NCBI GenBank assembly: GCA_018607905.1 | Contig: JABBAP010000038.1 | Span: 1-64,000 of the forward strand | Length of the DNA stretch: 64,000 nucleotides | Source of the DNA: Paracoccaceae bacterium | GTDB taxonomy: Bacteria > Pseudomonadota > Alphaproteobacteria > Rhodobacterales > Rhodobacteraceae | Direction: 5' to 3' | In this document: positions 38,856-48,208 of the stretch, one piece after another | Numbering within the stretch: the stretch's first letter is position 1 | Layout of the letters: each line of letters starts with the position of its first letter | Program-made: the position numbers and the translations under genes | Notes under the pieces: model-generated | The model's database searches: none | Told to the model about the DNA's origin: nothing | The model's input: only the letters and a program-made list of their open reading frames with translations

Positions 38856-40568
38856 TTAGGCCGCGATAAGGCCCATGCTTTCGAGTTTCAGCAATACTTG
38901 GTGTGCACAATTGTCCACATCGGTATTTTCCGTTTCGATCCGCAGTTCAGGATGCTCGGGCACATCATAAGGATCAGAGATACCCGTGAATTCCTTGATT
39001 TTGCCTTCGCGGGCCAGTTTATACAGGCCTTTGCGATCGCGACGTTCACATTCCTCGATCGAGGTGGCGACGTGTACTTCGAGGAAGGCACCGAATTGTT
39101 CGATTTCTTCACGAACGGCACGACGGGTTGTGGCATAGGGCGCGATTGGGGCGCAAATTGCGATGCCGCCGTTTTTGGTGATTTCAGAGGCAACGTATCC
39201 GATGCGGCGAATGTTCAAATCGCGGTGCTCTTTTGAGAAACCGAGTTCTGAGGACAGGTTTTTGCGAACCAAATCACCATCGAGAAGGGTGGTCGGACGA
39301 CCGCCCATTTCCATCAGCTTCACCATCAATGCGTTGGCGATTGTGGATTTACCAGAGCCAGAGAAACCGGTGAAGAACACGGTGAAACCCTGCTGGGCCC
39401 GTGGCGGTTTGGTGCGACGCAGCTCTTTGACCACCGTTGGGAAAGAGAACCATTCAGGGATTTCCAAGCCTTCTGAAAGGCGACGGCGCAGTTCGGTGCC
39501 AGAAATGTTCAAGATTGTGACGTTTTCTTTGTCCAAAATCTCATCTGCGGGTTCGTATTGTGCACGTTCTTGCACATAAACCATGTGCTTAAAGTCCACC
39601 ATTTCGATGCCCATTTCGTCTTGATGCGCGCGGAACAGATCCTGTGCATCGTAGGGGCCGTAGAAATCTTCGCCTTTGGAATTGTTGCCCGGGCCCGCGT
39701 GATCGCGGCCAACAATAAAGTGGGTGCAGCCGTGGTTTTTGCGGATTAGGCCGTGCCAAACAGCCTCGCGTGGGCCAGCCATACGCATGGCAAGGTTCAG
39801 CAAAGACATGGATGTCGTGGCGGATGGGTACTGGCCAAGCACGGCTTCGTAGCAGCGAACGCGCGTGAAGTGATCAATGTCGCCCGGTTTGCCCATGCCC
39901 ACAACGGGGTGAATAAGCAGGTTGGCCTGTGCTTCTTTGGCGGCGCGGAACGTAAGTTCTTGATGCGCGCGGTGCAAAGGATTGCGGGTTTGAAAGGCCA
40001 CAACTTTGCGCCAACCCATTTTGCGGAAATAGGCGCGCAGCTCATTTGGGGTGTCGCGGCGGCCACGGAAATCATAGTGGACGGGTTGTTGGATACCGAT
40101 AACAGGGCCGCCCAAATACACTTTGCCAGCGGTGTTGTGCAGGTAGTTTACTGCAGGGTGCGCATCATCATCTGCGCCAAAAACCATTTCTGCTTCGTGG
40201 GATTTGTTTGGAACCCAGCTGTCCGTGATCGACATCATCGCAAGGATCACGCCTTCGGGATCGCGCAGGGCGATATCTTGGCCAGGGGCGATGGATGCGG
40301 CGAAATCTTCGGTGACATCCAAGTTGATCGGCATTGGCCACAAAGAGCCATCTGCAAGGCGCATTGTGTCGACAACGGAATTGTAATCAGCTTCGTTTAA
40401 GAAACCCTTGAGCGGGTTGAACCCACCGTTCATCAAAAGCTCTAGATCGCAAACTTGGCGCGGAGTCAGATCCCAAGATGGGAGTTCCGCTGCCTCTAGT
40501 TTCATCTTTTCAGCACTTTCGTAAGATACGAAAAGTTCGGGAATAGGGGCCAGATTTTGCTGGTACAT
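38856..40568 (-). CDS. Bifunctional sulfate adenylyltransferase / adenylylsulfate kinase
   Basis: ATP-sulfurylase QTRNPLHRAHQELT and RDHAGPG, then APS kinase FFTGFSGSGKSTIANAL. Confidence 0.95.
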   Translation of the reverse strand: MYQQNLAPIPELFVSYESAEKMKLEAAELPSWDLTPRQVCDLELLMNGGFNPLKGFLNEADYNSVVDTMRLADGSLWPMPINLDVTEDFAASIAPGQDIALRDPEGVILAMMSITDSWVPNKSHEAEMVFGADDDAHPAVNYLHNTAGKVYLGGPVIGIQQPVHYDFRGRRDTPNELRAYFRKMGWRKVVAFQTRNPLHRAHQELTFRAAKEAQANLLIHPVVGMGKPGDIDHFTRVRCYEAVLGQYPSATTSMSLLNLAMRMAGPREAVWHGLIRKNHGCTHFIVGRDHAGPGNNSKGEDFYGPYDAQDLFRAHQDEMGIEMVDFKHMVYVQERAQYEPADEILDKENVTILNISGTELRRRLSEGLEIPEWFSFPTVVKELRRTKPPRAQQGFTVFFTGFSGSGKSTIANALMVKLMEMGGRPTTLLDGDLVRKNLSSELGFSKEHRDLNIRRIGYVASEITKNGGIAICAPIAPYATTRRAVREEIEQFGAFLEVHVATSIEECERRDRKGLYKLAREGKIKEFTGISDPYDVPEHPELRIETENTDVDNCAHQVLLKLESMGLIAA

Positions 40569-40739
40569 GTTTGCCTCGTTTACGCTATGCCTGTGTCGGC
40601 ATTTATATACACCTGTAAAGATGCGTGAATCACAGGCGTGATATCATTGCAACCTTACGGCGTGTCTAATTGGGGAATGCGGCATTTCTGCGCCACAAAT
40701 CAGTATATTTCTGGTCTTTTCGAGTGTTTTTGGCCGATT

Positions 40740-41762
<1,023 letters not shown>

Positions 41763-41799
41763 TCAGCTTGAGCCGTTTTAGGGCGCAAAAGAAATAATG

Positions 41800-41846
41800 T
41801 TGCGCAAGTGTGAAATATTATTGCGCAAACCGCATGATTTGCGTAA
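41800..41846. promoter_or_regulatory. Array of TTGCGCAA octamers (candidate AsnC/Lrp operator)
   Basis: TTGCGCAA at 41800 and 41821, TTGCGTAA at 41839, between trxB and the divergent Lrp-like gene. Confidence 0.55.
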
Positions 41847-41903
41847 TTTGCCGCGACTGTGGCGCAGGTTAACCAACGATGCGCATTTGAAATTGGAGAC
41901 CCA

Positions 41904-42401
41904 ATGCCAACTATTAAGCTCGACCCAATTGATCGTAAGATTCTGGCCGAATTGCAGGCGGATGGTCGAATGACCAATGTAGAGCTGGCAAAACGTGTTG
42001 GGATTTCTGCGCCACCCTGTTTGCGCCGTGTGCGCACGCTGGAAGAAAGCGGGTTTATCCGTGGATATCATGCGGATGTGGATGCCCGCGAATTGGGCTT
42101 TGAGGTGCAGGTTTTCGCGATGGTCGGGCTGTATAGTCAGGCCGAAGTGGATTTGAGCAAGTTTGAAGAGCAGTGTCGCAATTGGCCGCTGGTGCGCGAT
42201 TGCCACATGCTGAACGGTGAGATTGATTTCATTTTGAAGTGCGTTGCGCCTGATCTGACCTCGTTTCAGAAGTTTCTAACGAATGAGCTGACCTCGGCTG
42301 AGAATGTGGCGAGCGTGAAGACATCGCTGGTTATTCGCTGCGCCAAAGACGCGCCGGGTGTGCCGTTTAGCATTCTAGAAGATCGCGCGAACGACGCCTA
42401 A
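41904..42401 (+). CDS. Lrp/AsnC family transcriptional regulator
   Basis: LDPIDRKILAELQADGRMTNVELAKRVGISAPPCLRRV. Confidence 0.94.
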   Translation: MPTIKLDPIDRKILAELQADGRMTNVELAKRVGISAPPCLRRVRTLEESGFIRGYHADVDARELGFEVQVFAMVGLYSQAEVDLSKFEEQCRNWPLVRDCHMLNGEIDFILKCVAPDLTSFQKFLTNELTSAENVASVKTSLVIRCAKDAPGVPFSILEDRANDA

Positions 42402-42423
42402 GCCTAAATTCGAGCAGACAAAG

Positions 42424-42457
42424 AAAAACCCCGCGTGGGAGAAGCGCGGGGTTTTGT
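42424..42457. terminator. Bidirectional rho-independent terminator
   Basis: AAAAACCCCGCGTGGGAGAAGCGCGGGGTTTTGTCTTTT. Confidence 0.88.
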
Positions 42458-42495
42458 CTTTTACACCTAAGTCTTGGGAGATTTGGCGTGTGGTC

Positions 42496-42564
42496 TTACT
42501 TCTCGTCCTTGGACATTTGTGAAGCTTCTTTAAGAACCCATTTCATCCAGCGTTTATTTTTCAT
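42496..42564 (-). CDS. Candidate 22-aa small protein MKNKRWMKWVLKEASQMSKDEK
   Basis: ATG preceded by AAGGAG (7-nt spacing); bidirectional terminator downstream; basic/amphipathic. Confidence 0.45.
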   Translation of the reverse strand: MKNKRWMKWVLKEASQMSKDEK

Positions 42565-42796
42565 TGTTTTGCTCCTTGGCATTTATTTCGTTTTGCTGAG
42601 GACAGTTTTAGGGGTGGAACAGGGCACAAAAAACGCTGGAAAATGGTAAGTTTGTGAATTTTGAAAATTGTTTTTGGTGAATTGTGGCGAGTGAAATTAA
42701 TGTGGTTAACCCTTATTTTTACCGGGTTCGGTTGAACTATTGGTTTGGAAATTAGGCAATTAGGGCCACTTACACGCCACATTGTTTCCGATTTGG

Positions 42797-43552
42797 CTAC
42801 AATACGATGGCGGAAATCATGCGACCGTAATCCGATTCCTTGCGATGCGTGGTGCGGCGATAGGAATAGAAGCGAGATTCGTCTGTGTAGGTACAATGCC
42901 CGACCCATTCTGCGTGGGCGATATCCTCGGATCGAAGTTGGTGCAGGCAAAAGCTAGGCAGGTCGAACAGGTAGCGATCATCGGTGCCATTTGTGAAGAA
43001 ACGGGTGAAATCTGTGTTTTCAGCGACGAATTGATTGAGGAACTCTGGCCCGACTTCGTAACTGGCTTGTGAAATGCAGGGGCCAATGGCGGCGGTTATG
43101 TTTTCACGCGCCGCGCCGAGTTTGATCATTTCGGTGATCGTGGATTGAATGACGCCGCCGACAGCGCCTTTCCAGCCTGAATGGGCCGCGCCAATGACGC
43201 CTGCATTTGCATCGGCGAACAGGATCGGGGCGCAATCAGCCGCCAAAACGCCGAGCGCGAGGCCTGTTTGGTTAGTGACGAGGGCGTCCGCTTGGGGGCG
43301 GTGTGTTACGGTTTGAGGTGTGACGACATGAACTAGGGGCGAATGGATTTGGTGAACACCACCGAGGGTTTGGGGTGTTACGCCAAGGTGTTTTGCGACC
43401 AGTTCACGGTTGTGCAGCACGTTGTCGGCCGCGTCATCCGAGCCGAGGCCACAGTTTAGGCCAGCGTAAATTCCCGTGGAAATACCGCCCACGCGACAGA
43501 AAAATCCGTGTTTGAGCGGCAGCGCATCGGAGGTGATTACATCTAGGGTCAT
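42797..43552 (-). CDS. pgeF: Peptidoglycan editing factor / polyphenol oxidase family
   Basis: HGFFCRVGGISTGIYAGLNCGLGSDD and AAHSGWKGAVGGV. Confidence 0.95.
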   Translation of the reverse strand: MTLDVITSDALPLKHGFFCRVGGISTGIYAGLNCGLGSDDAADNVLHNRELVAKHLGVTPQTLGGVHQIHSPLVHVVTPQTVTHRPQADALVTNQTGLALGVLAADCAPILFADANAGVIGAAHSGWKGAVGGVIQSTITEMIKLGAARENITAAIGPCISQASYEVGPEFLNQFVAENTDFTRFFTNGTDDRYLFDLPSFCLHQLRSEDIAHAEWVGHCTYTDESRFYSYRRTTHRKESDYGRMISAIVL

Positions 43553-44589
43553 TGCGGGAAACCTGCGGGAGCTGGGGCGTTTGGAGGTAGAATTGCGAAT
43601 GCTTTGAAGAGTTGGCCCATTTCATCTGGGTGGGTCAAGCGACGGTGCGCGGTGATGTGATTTTCGAGCGCGTCGCCTGACAGGTTTTGAGCGAGCTGCT
43701 GGGCACGGGCTGTGATGCCGAGCCGTTCTAGGAACGCGCCTTGGGGTTCTGGGCCGATGGTTTTTGCAGTTGTGATTGCGTCTGTTAGAGCTGCGAAGTT
43801 CACGTGCGCGGTGAGGTCGGATTGACCAAGCGCGTGGAAAGGGTCAACTTTGGTGTGGTTTTGCAGGGCTTGGAGCGTGTCGCCGCCGTTTCCTGTGCCG
43901 CCGTAATCAAAGATCAACGCGCAGCCGCCGTTTGTGGCGATAGTTCGTGCGATATCTTGGGCGATTGCGTTGGCTGATGGTGAAAGCTCAATGACTGTGC
44001 CAGCAGGGCGTTCGGTTTCAACGGCACCAGCCGGCCGCCGTGCGAAAGTGAGTTTGTTGTCCTGTGTGGCAATGATTTGTTCGTCCCAGCCATCATCGCG
44101 GGCGACGTATTGGTTGATTGGCAGGCAATCGAAAAATTCATTGGCGACAAGGAATAGGGGGAGGTCGGGGAGTTCGGTCGTATCTTTGACCCAAGTTGGT
44201 GTCGGCAGGCGCGCGGATTGTTCGGCTTTGAGGTTTGGGTTCACCTCGCACAGATGCAACCTCGTGGCGGCGTGGAAACCTGGTACGGATTTGGTGGCGC
44301 GTAGGATGTCGGACATCAACTGGCCTGAACCAGGGCCGAGTTCGGCTAGGCAAAAGGGGGCGGGGGAACCTTGGTCTAGCCAAGCCTGTGCGAGAGACAG
44401 GCCGACAAGTTCGCCGAACATTTGCGAGATTTCGGGCGCGGTGATGAAATCACCTGTGCTACCGAGCGGAGCGGCGGTTGTGTAATAGCCGTGTTCGGGG
44501 TGGTACAGGCATTGGGCCATAAACTCGGACACGCTGAGCGGGCCGAGCCGTGTGATTTGGCGGATCAAGATTTCGGTGAGCGCCGTCAT
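43549..44589 (-). CDS. SAM-dependent methyltransferase, MidA/NDUFAF7 family
   Basis: PLSVSEFMAQCLYHPEHGYY and AELGPGSGQLMSDILRA. Confidence 0.92.
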   Translation of the reverse strand: MTALTEILIRQITRLGPLSVSEFMAQCLYHPEHGYYTTAAPLGSTGDFITAPEISQMFGELVGLSLAQAWLDQGSPAPFCLAELGPGSGQLMSDILRATKSVPGFHAATRLHLCEVNPNLKAEQSARLPTPTWVKDTTELPDLPLFLVANEFFDCLPINQYVARDDGWDEQIIATQDNKLTFARRPAGAVETERPAGTVIELSPSANAIAQDIARTIATNGGCALIFDYGGTGNGGDTLQALQNHTKVDPFHALGQSDLTAHVNFAALTDAITTAKTIGPEPQGAFLERLGITARAQQLAQNLSGDALENHITAHRRLTHPDEMGQLFKAFAILPPNAPAPAGFPQ

Positions 44590-45482
44590 TTTTTACGACG
44601 TGCGACGATCAAAAGGATAGTGCCAAAGGCGATCATCGGGAGGGAGAGCAGTTGGCCCATGGTAAAGCCGATGCTGTCCGCCGTTTGACCCAAGCGCAGG
44701 ACGTGGCCCCACGGGTTGGTTGGGCCGGTGAATTGTGCGTCGCCTTGGCGGAAAAACTCGACGAAGAAACGTGCGGCGCCGTAGCCGATGAAGAACACGC
44801 CTGTCAGTGCGCCCGGTGTTTTGAGCCAGCCGCGACGATAGGCGAGATAGGCAATGACGACGAAAAGGACGATGCCTTCTAGGATTGCTTCGTACAGTTG
44901 TGAGGGGTGGCGCGCACAGACGGAATCGATCCATGTGGATGGACATTCGGGTGTGTTGGGGAATACGACGCCCCAGGCTTGCGTGGTGGGTTTGCCCCAG
45001 AGTTCGGCGTTGATGAAGTTGGCGAGGCGGCCAAGGCCGAGGCCGAAGGGGACGCCAAGTGCGAGGATATCTGCAAGCGAGAAGAGGGTGATTTCGTATT
45101 TCCATGCGAACAGAATCGTTGCGACGATCACGCCAAGGATGCCGCCGTGGAACGACATACCGCCCTCCCAGACTTTGTAGATCATGGTGGGGTCATCGAG
45201 CCATGCGCCTTGGGAATAGAATAGAACCCAGCCCAAACGACCGCCAAGGATGACGCCAAAGATCGCCCAAGTGAGGAAGTCTTCGGTGTGTTTTAGAGTG
45301 AGGGGGGCGGTATCATTTTCCCAGAGGTGCGTGGCGCGAATGGCACGGTTGGCCCACCACCATGCCAGCAGGAAGCCCGCGATATAGGCGAGCGCGTACC
45401 AGCGGATGGCGAGGGTGAAGCCGCCAAGTTCAATGCTCCATAAAACGGGGTCGATATTGGGGAAAGGAATGGCCGCGATCAT
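44586..45482 (-). CDS. lgt: Prolipoprotein diacylglyceryl transferase
   Basis: GGRLGWVLFY, GGMSFHGGILGV, GRLANFINAELWGKPT. Confidence 0.97.
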   Translation of the reverse strand: MIAAIPFPNIDPVLWSIELGGFTLAIRWYALAYIAGFLLAWWWANRAIRATHLWENDTAPLTLKHTEDFLTWAIFGVILGGRLGWVLFYSQGAWLDDPTMIYKVWEGGMSFHGGILGVIVATILFAWKYEITLFSLADILALGVPFGLGLGRLANFINAELWGKPTTQAWGVVFPNTPECPSTWIDSVCARHPSQLYEAILEGIVLFVVIAYLAYRRGWLKTPGALTGVFFIGYGAARFFVEFFRQGDAQFTGPTNPWGHVLRLGQTADSIGFTMGQLLSLPMIAFGTILLIVARRKK

Positions 45483-45596
45483 GTTTATTGCCTTGTTGAT
45501 GGGCCAATCGGGGCGATGGGTCGCGCCTTTGGGCTTTGCAATTGCCTATTTGATACCCATATAACGAGGGAACGCAGCAATGATAAGGGGGCCGCT

Positions 45597-45851
45597 ATGC
45601 AGACCCAGAACAAATTTTTCGAAGATATTAGCAAAGTGATGACCAATGCGATGGGCGTGGCGCAGGGTGCCAAGACCGAAGCAGAGACAGCGATGAAAAG
45701 CTGGATGGATCGTTGGCTGGCGGATCGTGATTTTGTAAGCCGCGAAGAGTTTGATGCAGTGCGGTTGATGGCGCAAAAGGCACGTGAAGAGAATGCGAGC
45801 CTGTCGGCGCGATTGGATGCGTTAGAAGCGAAGGGCGCGAAGAAGAAGTAA
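45597..45851 (+). CDS. BMFP/UbiK accessory factor family protein
   Basis: 84 aa; FEDISKVMTNAMG and SREEFDAVRLMAQKAREENASL. Confidence 0.88.
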   Translation: MQTQNKFFEDISKVMTNAMGVAQGAKTEAETAMKSWMDRWLADRDFVSREEFDAVRLMAQKAREENASLSARLDALEAKGAKKK

Positions 45852-45875
45852 GTTTTTCGCCAGTCTGATGATTTG

Positions 45876-45908
45876 AAACGCCTGCTTTTCGAAGTGGGCG
45901 TTTTTGTT
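45876..45908 (+). terminator. Rho-independent terminator
   Basis: AAACGCCtgcttttcgaagtGGGCGTTTTTG. Confidence 0.7.
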
Positions 45909-45978
45909 TTAGGTATTTAGGGAACATTGAAGCGCGGCGTGCTCTCGACCTTTGGAGGGGGGCGTGGTTTGTGGGCGT

Positions 45979-46881
45979 ATGGAATTATGGATCCCGATCA
46001 CGATTGCGGCGGCGTTTAGCCAGAACCTGCGGTTTATGTTGCAAAAACATCTGAAAGCGACTGGCCTGAGCACTGGCGGTGCTACGTTTTCGCGGTTCTT
46101 GTTTGCGGCACCGCTGGCGGCTGGGTTATTGGCGGTTTTGATGTGGGCGAATGGGTGGGACGCGCCAGCGGTGAACGGGCGGTTTTTTGCGTTTGCAGCA
46201 ATGGGCGGGGTTGCGCAAATCGTGGCGACGATGCTGGTGGTTGCCCTGTTTTCACAACGCAATTTCGCGGTGGGGATCACATTCAAGAAAACCGAGACAA
46301 TTCAAACGGCGATTGTTGGGGCGGTGTTGCTGGGCGAAGGGATCGCGGGGTACGGGCTTTTTGCGATTGTGATTGGTTTGGTTGGTGTAATTTTACTGTC
46401 TGACCCGCCTGACGGGGGCGAAGGCTGGAAGCGATTTTTCAACAAGGCGGCTGGGATTGGGTTGGCGAGCGGAGCGTTGTTTGGGTTTTCTGCCATTGGG
46501 TATCGGGGTGCGGCCCTTTCACTGGGGGATGGGCATTTTTTGCTGCGCGCGGTGTTTACGCTGATGTGTGTGACGATTTTTCAGACTGCGATAATGGCTG
46601 TTTGGTTGCAGATGCGCGAATTGGGCGAAATTCGTAAAGTTGTGGCGCATTGGCGGGTGACAACATTGGTTGGGTTGACTGGCATGATCGGATCGCTGGG
46701 CTGGTTTACGGCGTTCACGCTGCAAAATGCGGCCTATGTAAAGGCGTTGGGGCAGGTGGAATTGATATTCTCATTCTGCGCATCGTATTTCATTTTTAAG
46801 GAAACCACGACCCGGCGCGAAGTGTTGGGGATCGCGTTGGTTATTCTGAGCATCGTCGTTTTGGTGTTGTTTTTGAAATAA
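45979..46881 (+). CDS. EamA/DMT family transporter
   Basis: About 10 TM; second EamA half ends LGIALVILSIVVLVLFLK. Confidence 0.85.
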   Translation: MELWIPITIAAAFSQNLRFMLQKHLKATGLSTGGATFSRFLFAAPLAAGLLAVLMWANGWDAPAVNGRFFAFAAMGGVAQIVATMLVVALFSQRNFAVGITFKKTETIQTAIVGAVLLGEGIAGYGLFAIVIGLVGVILLSDPPDGGEGWKRFFNKAAGIGLASGALFGFSAIGYRGAALSLGDGHFLLRAVFTLMCVTIFQTAIMAVWLQMRELGEIRKVVAHWRVTTLVGLTGMIGSLGWFTAFTLQNAAYVKALGQVELIFSFCASYFIFKETTTRREVLGIALVILSIVVLVLFLK

Positions 46882-46884
46882 TAC

Positions 46885-47673
46885 CTAAATCATGCCCGCA
46901 GCGCGAAGGCTGGGGCGAAAGCTGCGCGATACCGGGATTTCGGCGCCATCCGACATGCGGAGCCAAATCTTGCGGTTGCGTTTGATGACGCCCGCGATTT
47001 CAGCGAAATTTACCCAGTGGGAGCGGTGAACCTGTGCGCCCTCAAAGGTTTCGAGCATTTGGGTGGCATCTGACAGGCGCATAAGCAGGAGTTTCGCGCC
47101 CTTTTCGGTGTGGACCTCGACGTAGTGATCCGCGCTTTGCATGCGGACCAATTTCTGGCCTGAGTCTGGGCCGAGTTTGCGCAAAATCAAACGCGCAGTA
47201 TTGCCGCCGCTGTTGGTGAGTTGTTCGCGAACAAGCCCACTGCCCCGGATAATAAAGAAAAAGACGGGCATCAGGAACATGCCAACAAGTAGGTTCAACA
47301 GATACCATTTCGTATCGGCGCCACTGAGCGGGTTGCCTGTGAGATCAACGGCAAGGATTGCTGCAACCAAACATATTGCGCCGACGACCACACAGATAAG
47401 CGAGAGCGCCGCCACGCGTTTCACAATCGGGGCATCAGGGAACGAGCGGGTGATGGCCATAAAGCCAAGGCGGTACACAGGATACATCAGTAAGATGCAC
47501 ATCAGTATGACCGCCATATTCTTAAGAGACACGGGGGAATTTGAGGATAACATTGGGGGGAGGGCGTTCAAGATGATCAAAACGGTGTAAAAACAACTTG
47601 CCAGCCACATCACGGCAGGCAGCGCGTGTAACACGATTCGATCGCGTCCAGAGAAGATAAGGTTAATATTCAT
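46885..47673 (-). CDS. Membrane-anchored LytTR-type transcriptional regulator
   Basis: Multiple N-terminal TM segments, C-terminal LytTR domain (MQSADHYVEVHTEKGAKLLLMRLSDATQML...VHRSHWVNFAEIAGV). Confidence 0.9.
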   Translation of the reverse strand: MNINLIFSGRDRIVLHALPAVMWLASCFYTVLIILNALPPMLSSNSPVSLKNMAVILMCILLMYPVYRLGFMAITRSFPDAPIVKRVAALSLICVVVGAICLVAAILAVDLTGNPLSGADTKWYLLNLLVGMFLMPVFFFIIRGSGLVREQLTNSGGNTARLILRKLGPDSGQKLVRMQSADHYVEVHTEKGAKLLLMRLSDATQMLETFEGAQVHRSHWVNFAEIAGVIKRNRKIWLRMSDGAEIPVSRSFRPSLRAAGMI

Positions 47674-47790
47674 CGGTTCTGCCTGTTTTCTGGGTTTTTT
47701 CGTGAGTTAAACCTAGGTAGGCGCAAAATCGGGCAGAAATGTGTCAGGCCCGTGACGGTAGAATGGCAATGTGGTGGTGGTCATATGACG

Positions 47791-47894
47791 CTTCGTGAAT
47801 TGCAAGGGGAATCGGGGGGTGTCGTTTCGCGAAGCGCCAGTTTAACATAAAAAAAGGTTGGTCCGTTTCACGAAGATTATGTGTCATTTCACGC
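47791..47894. promoter_or_regulatory. Candidate LytTR operator array
   Basis: CTTCGTGAA 47791 (inverted), TTTCGCGAAG 47825, TTTCACGAAG 47866, TTTCACGC 47887. Confidence 0.5.
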
Positions 47895-47919
47895 ATAGAC
47901 CCTAGAAAATATGGGATAG

Positions 47920-48134
47920 TTCGAAGATAACGGTTCTCGACTTCAGGGCGCATCGCCGCCCGCCTCCAGGTCAGTACGGTGCACCGCACCAGTTGTTAAA
48001 GTAACGAGTAAGTTTCTGAGGAAACCGAAGTGAACGACAGCGCAGCCGACGAAAGACAGGTCTCGTCCCCTGTCATTTGAAGGCTCTGACAAGAAAAAAG
48101 ACGCTCTAGGAACTGCTCCTAGGGCGTTTTTTTC
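47920..48134 (+). ncRNA. Candidate structured small RNA (5' end approximate)
   Basis: Hairpins at 47946-47961, 47978-47990, 48012-48025, 48055-48074 and a strong terminator; no upstream + strand gene. Confidence 0.55.
48102..48133 (+). terminator. Strong rho-independent terminator with no annotated upstream + strand gene
   Basis: CGCTCTAGGA-actgc-TCCTAGGGCG-TTTTTTT. Confidence 0.88.
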
Positions 48135-48208
48135 GTTTAGGGGGATTCACTTGTTAGGGAAAATGAGGTTTGGTTGATCGAAATTGATTTTGATGGCGAC
48201 ATAATCTT

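Noticed and set aside
39753-40400. 215-aa plus-strand ORF antisense to the sat/cysC fusion
   Set aside because: Shadow ORF; the opposite strand carries unambiguous ATP-sulfurylase motifs.
47744-47989. 81-aa minus-strand ORF over the LytTR upstream region
   Set aside because: No RBS or domain; overlaps the operator-like repeats and the candidate sRNA 5' end.
48030-48080. tmRNA-like tag peptide (VNDSAADERQVSSPVI)
   Set aside because: Resembles the ANDN tag opening only superficially; no tRNA-like ends were recognised, so kept only as a possible micro-ORF.
47941-48134. Known riboswitch, SRP RNA, RNase P or 6S RNA
   Set aside because: Checked by eye for AGGTCCGGAAGGAAGCAGCC, GAGGAAAGTCC and common riboswitch cores; none is present. 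An Infernal search is needed.
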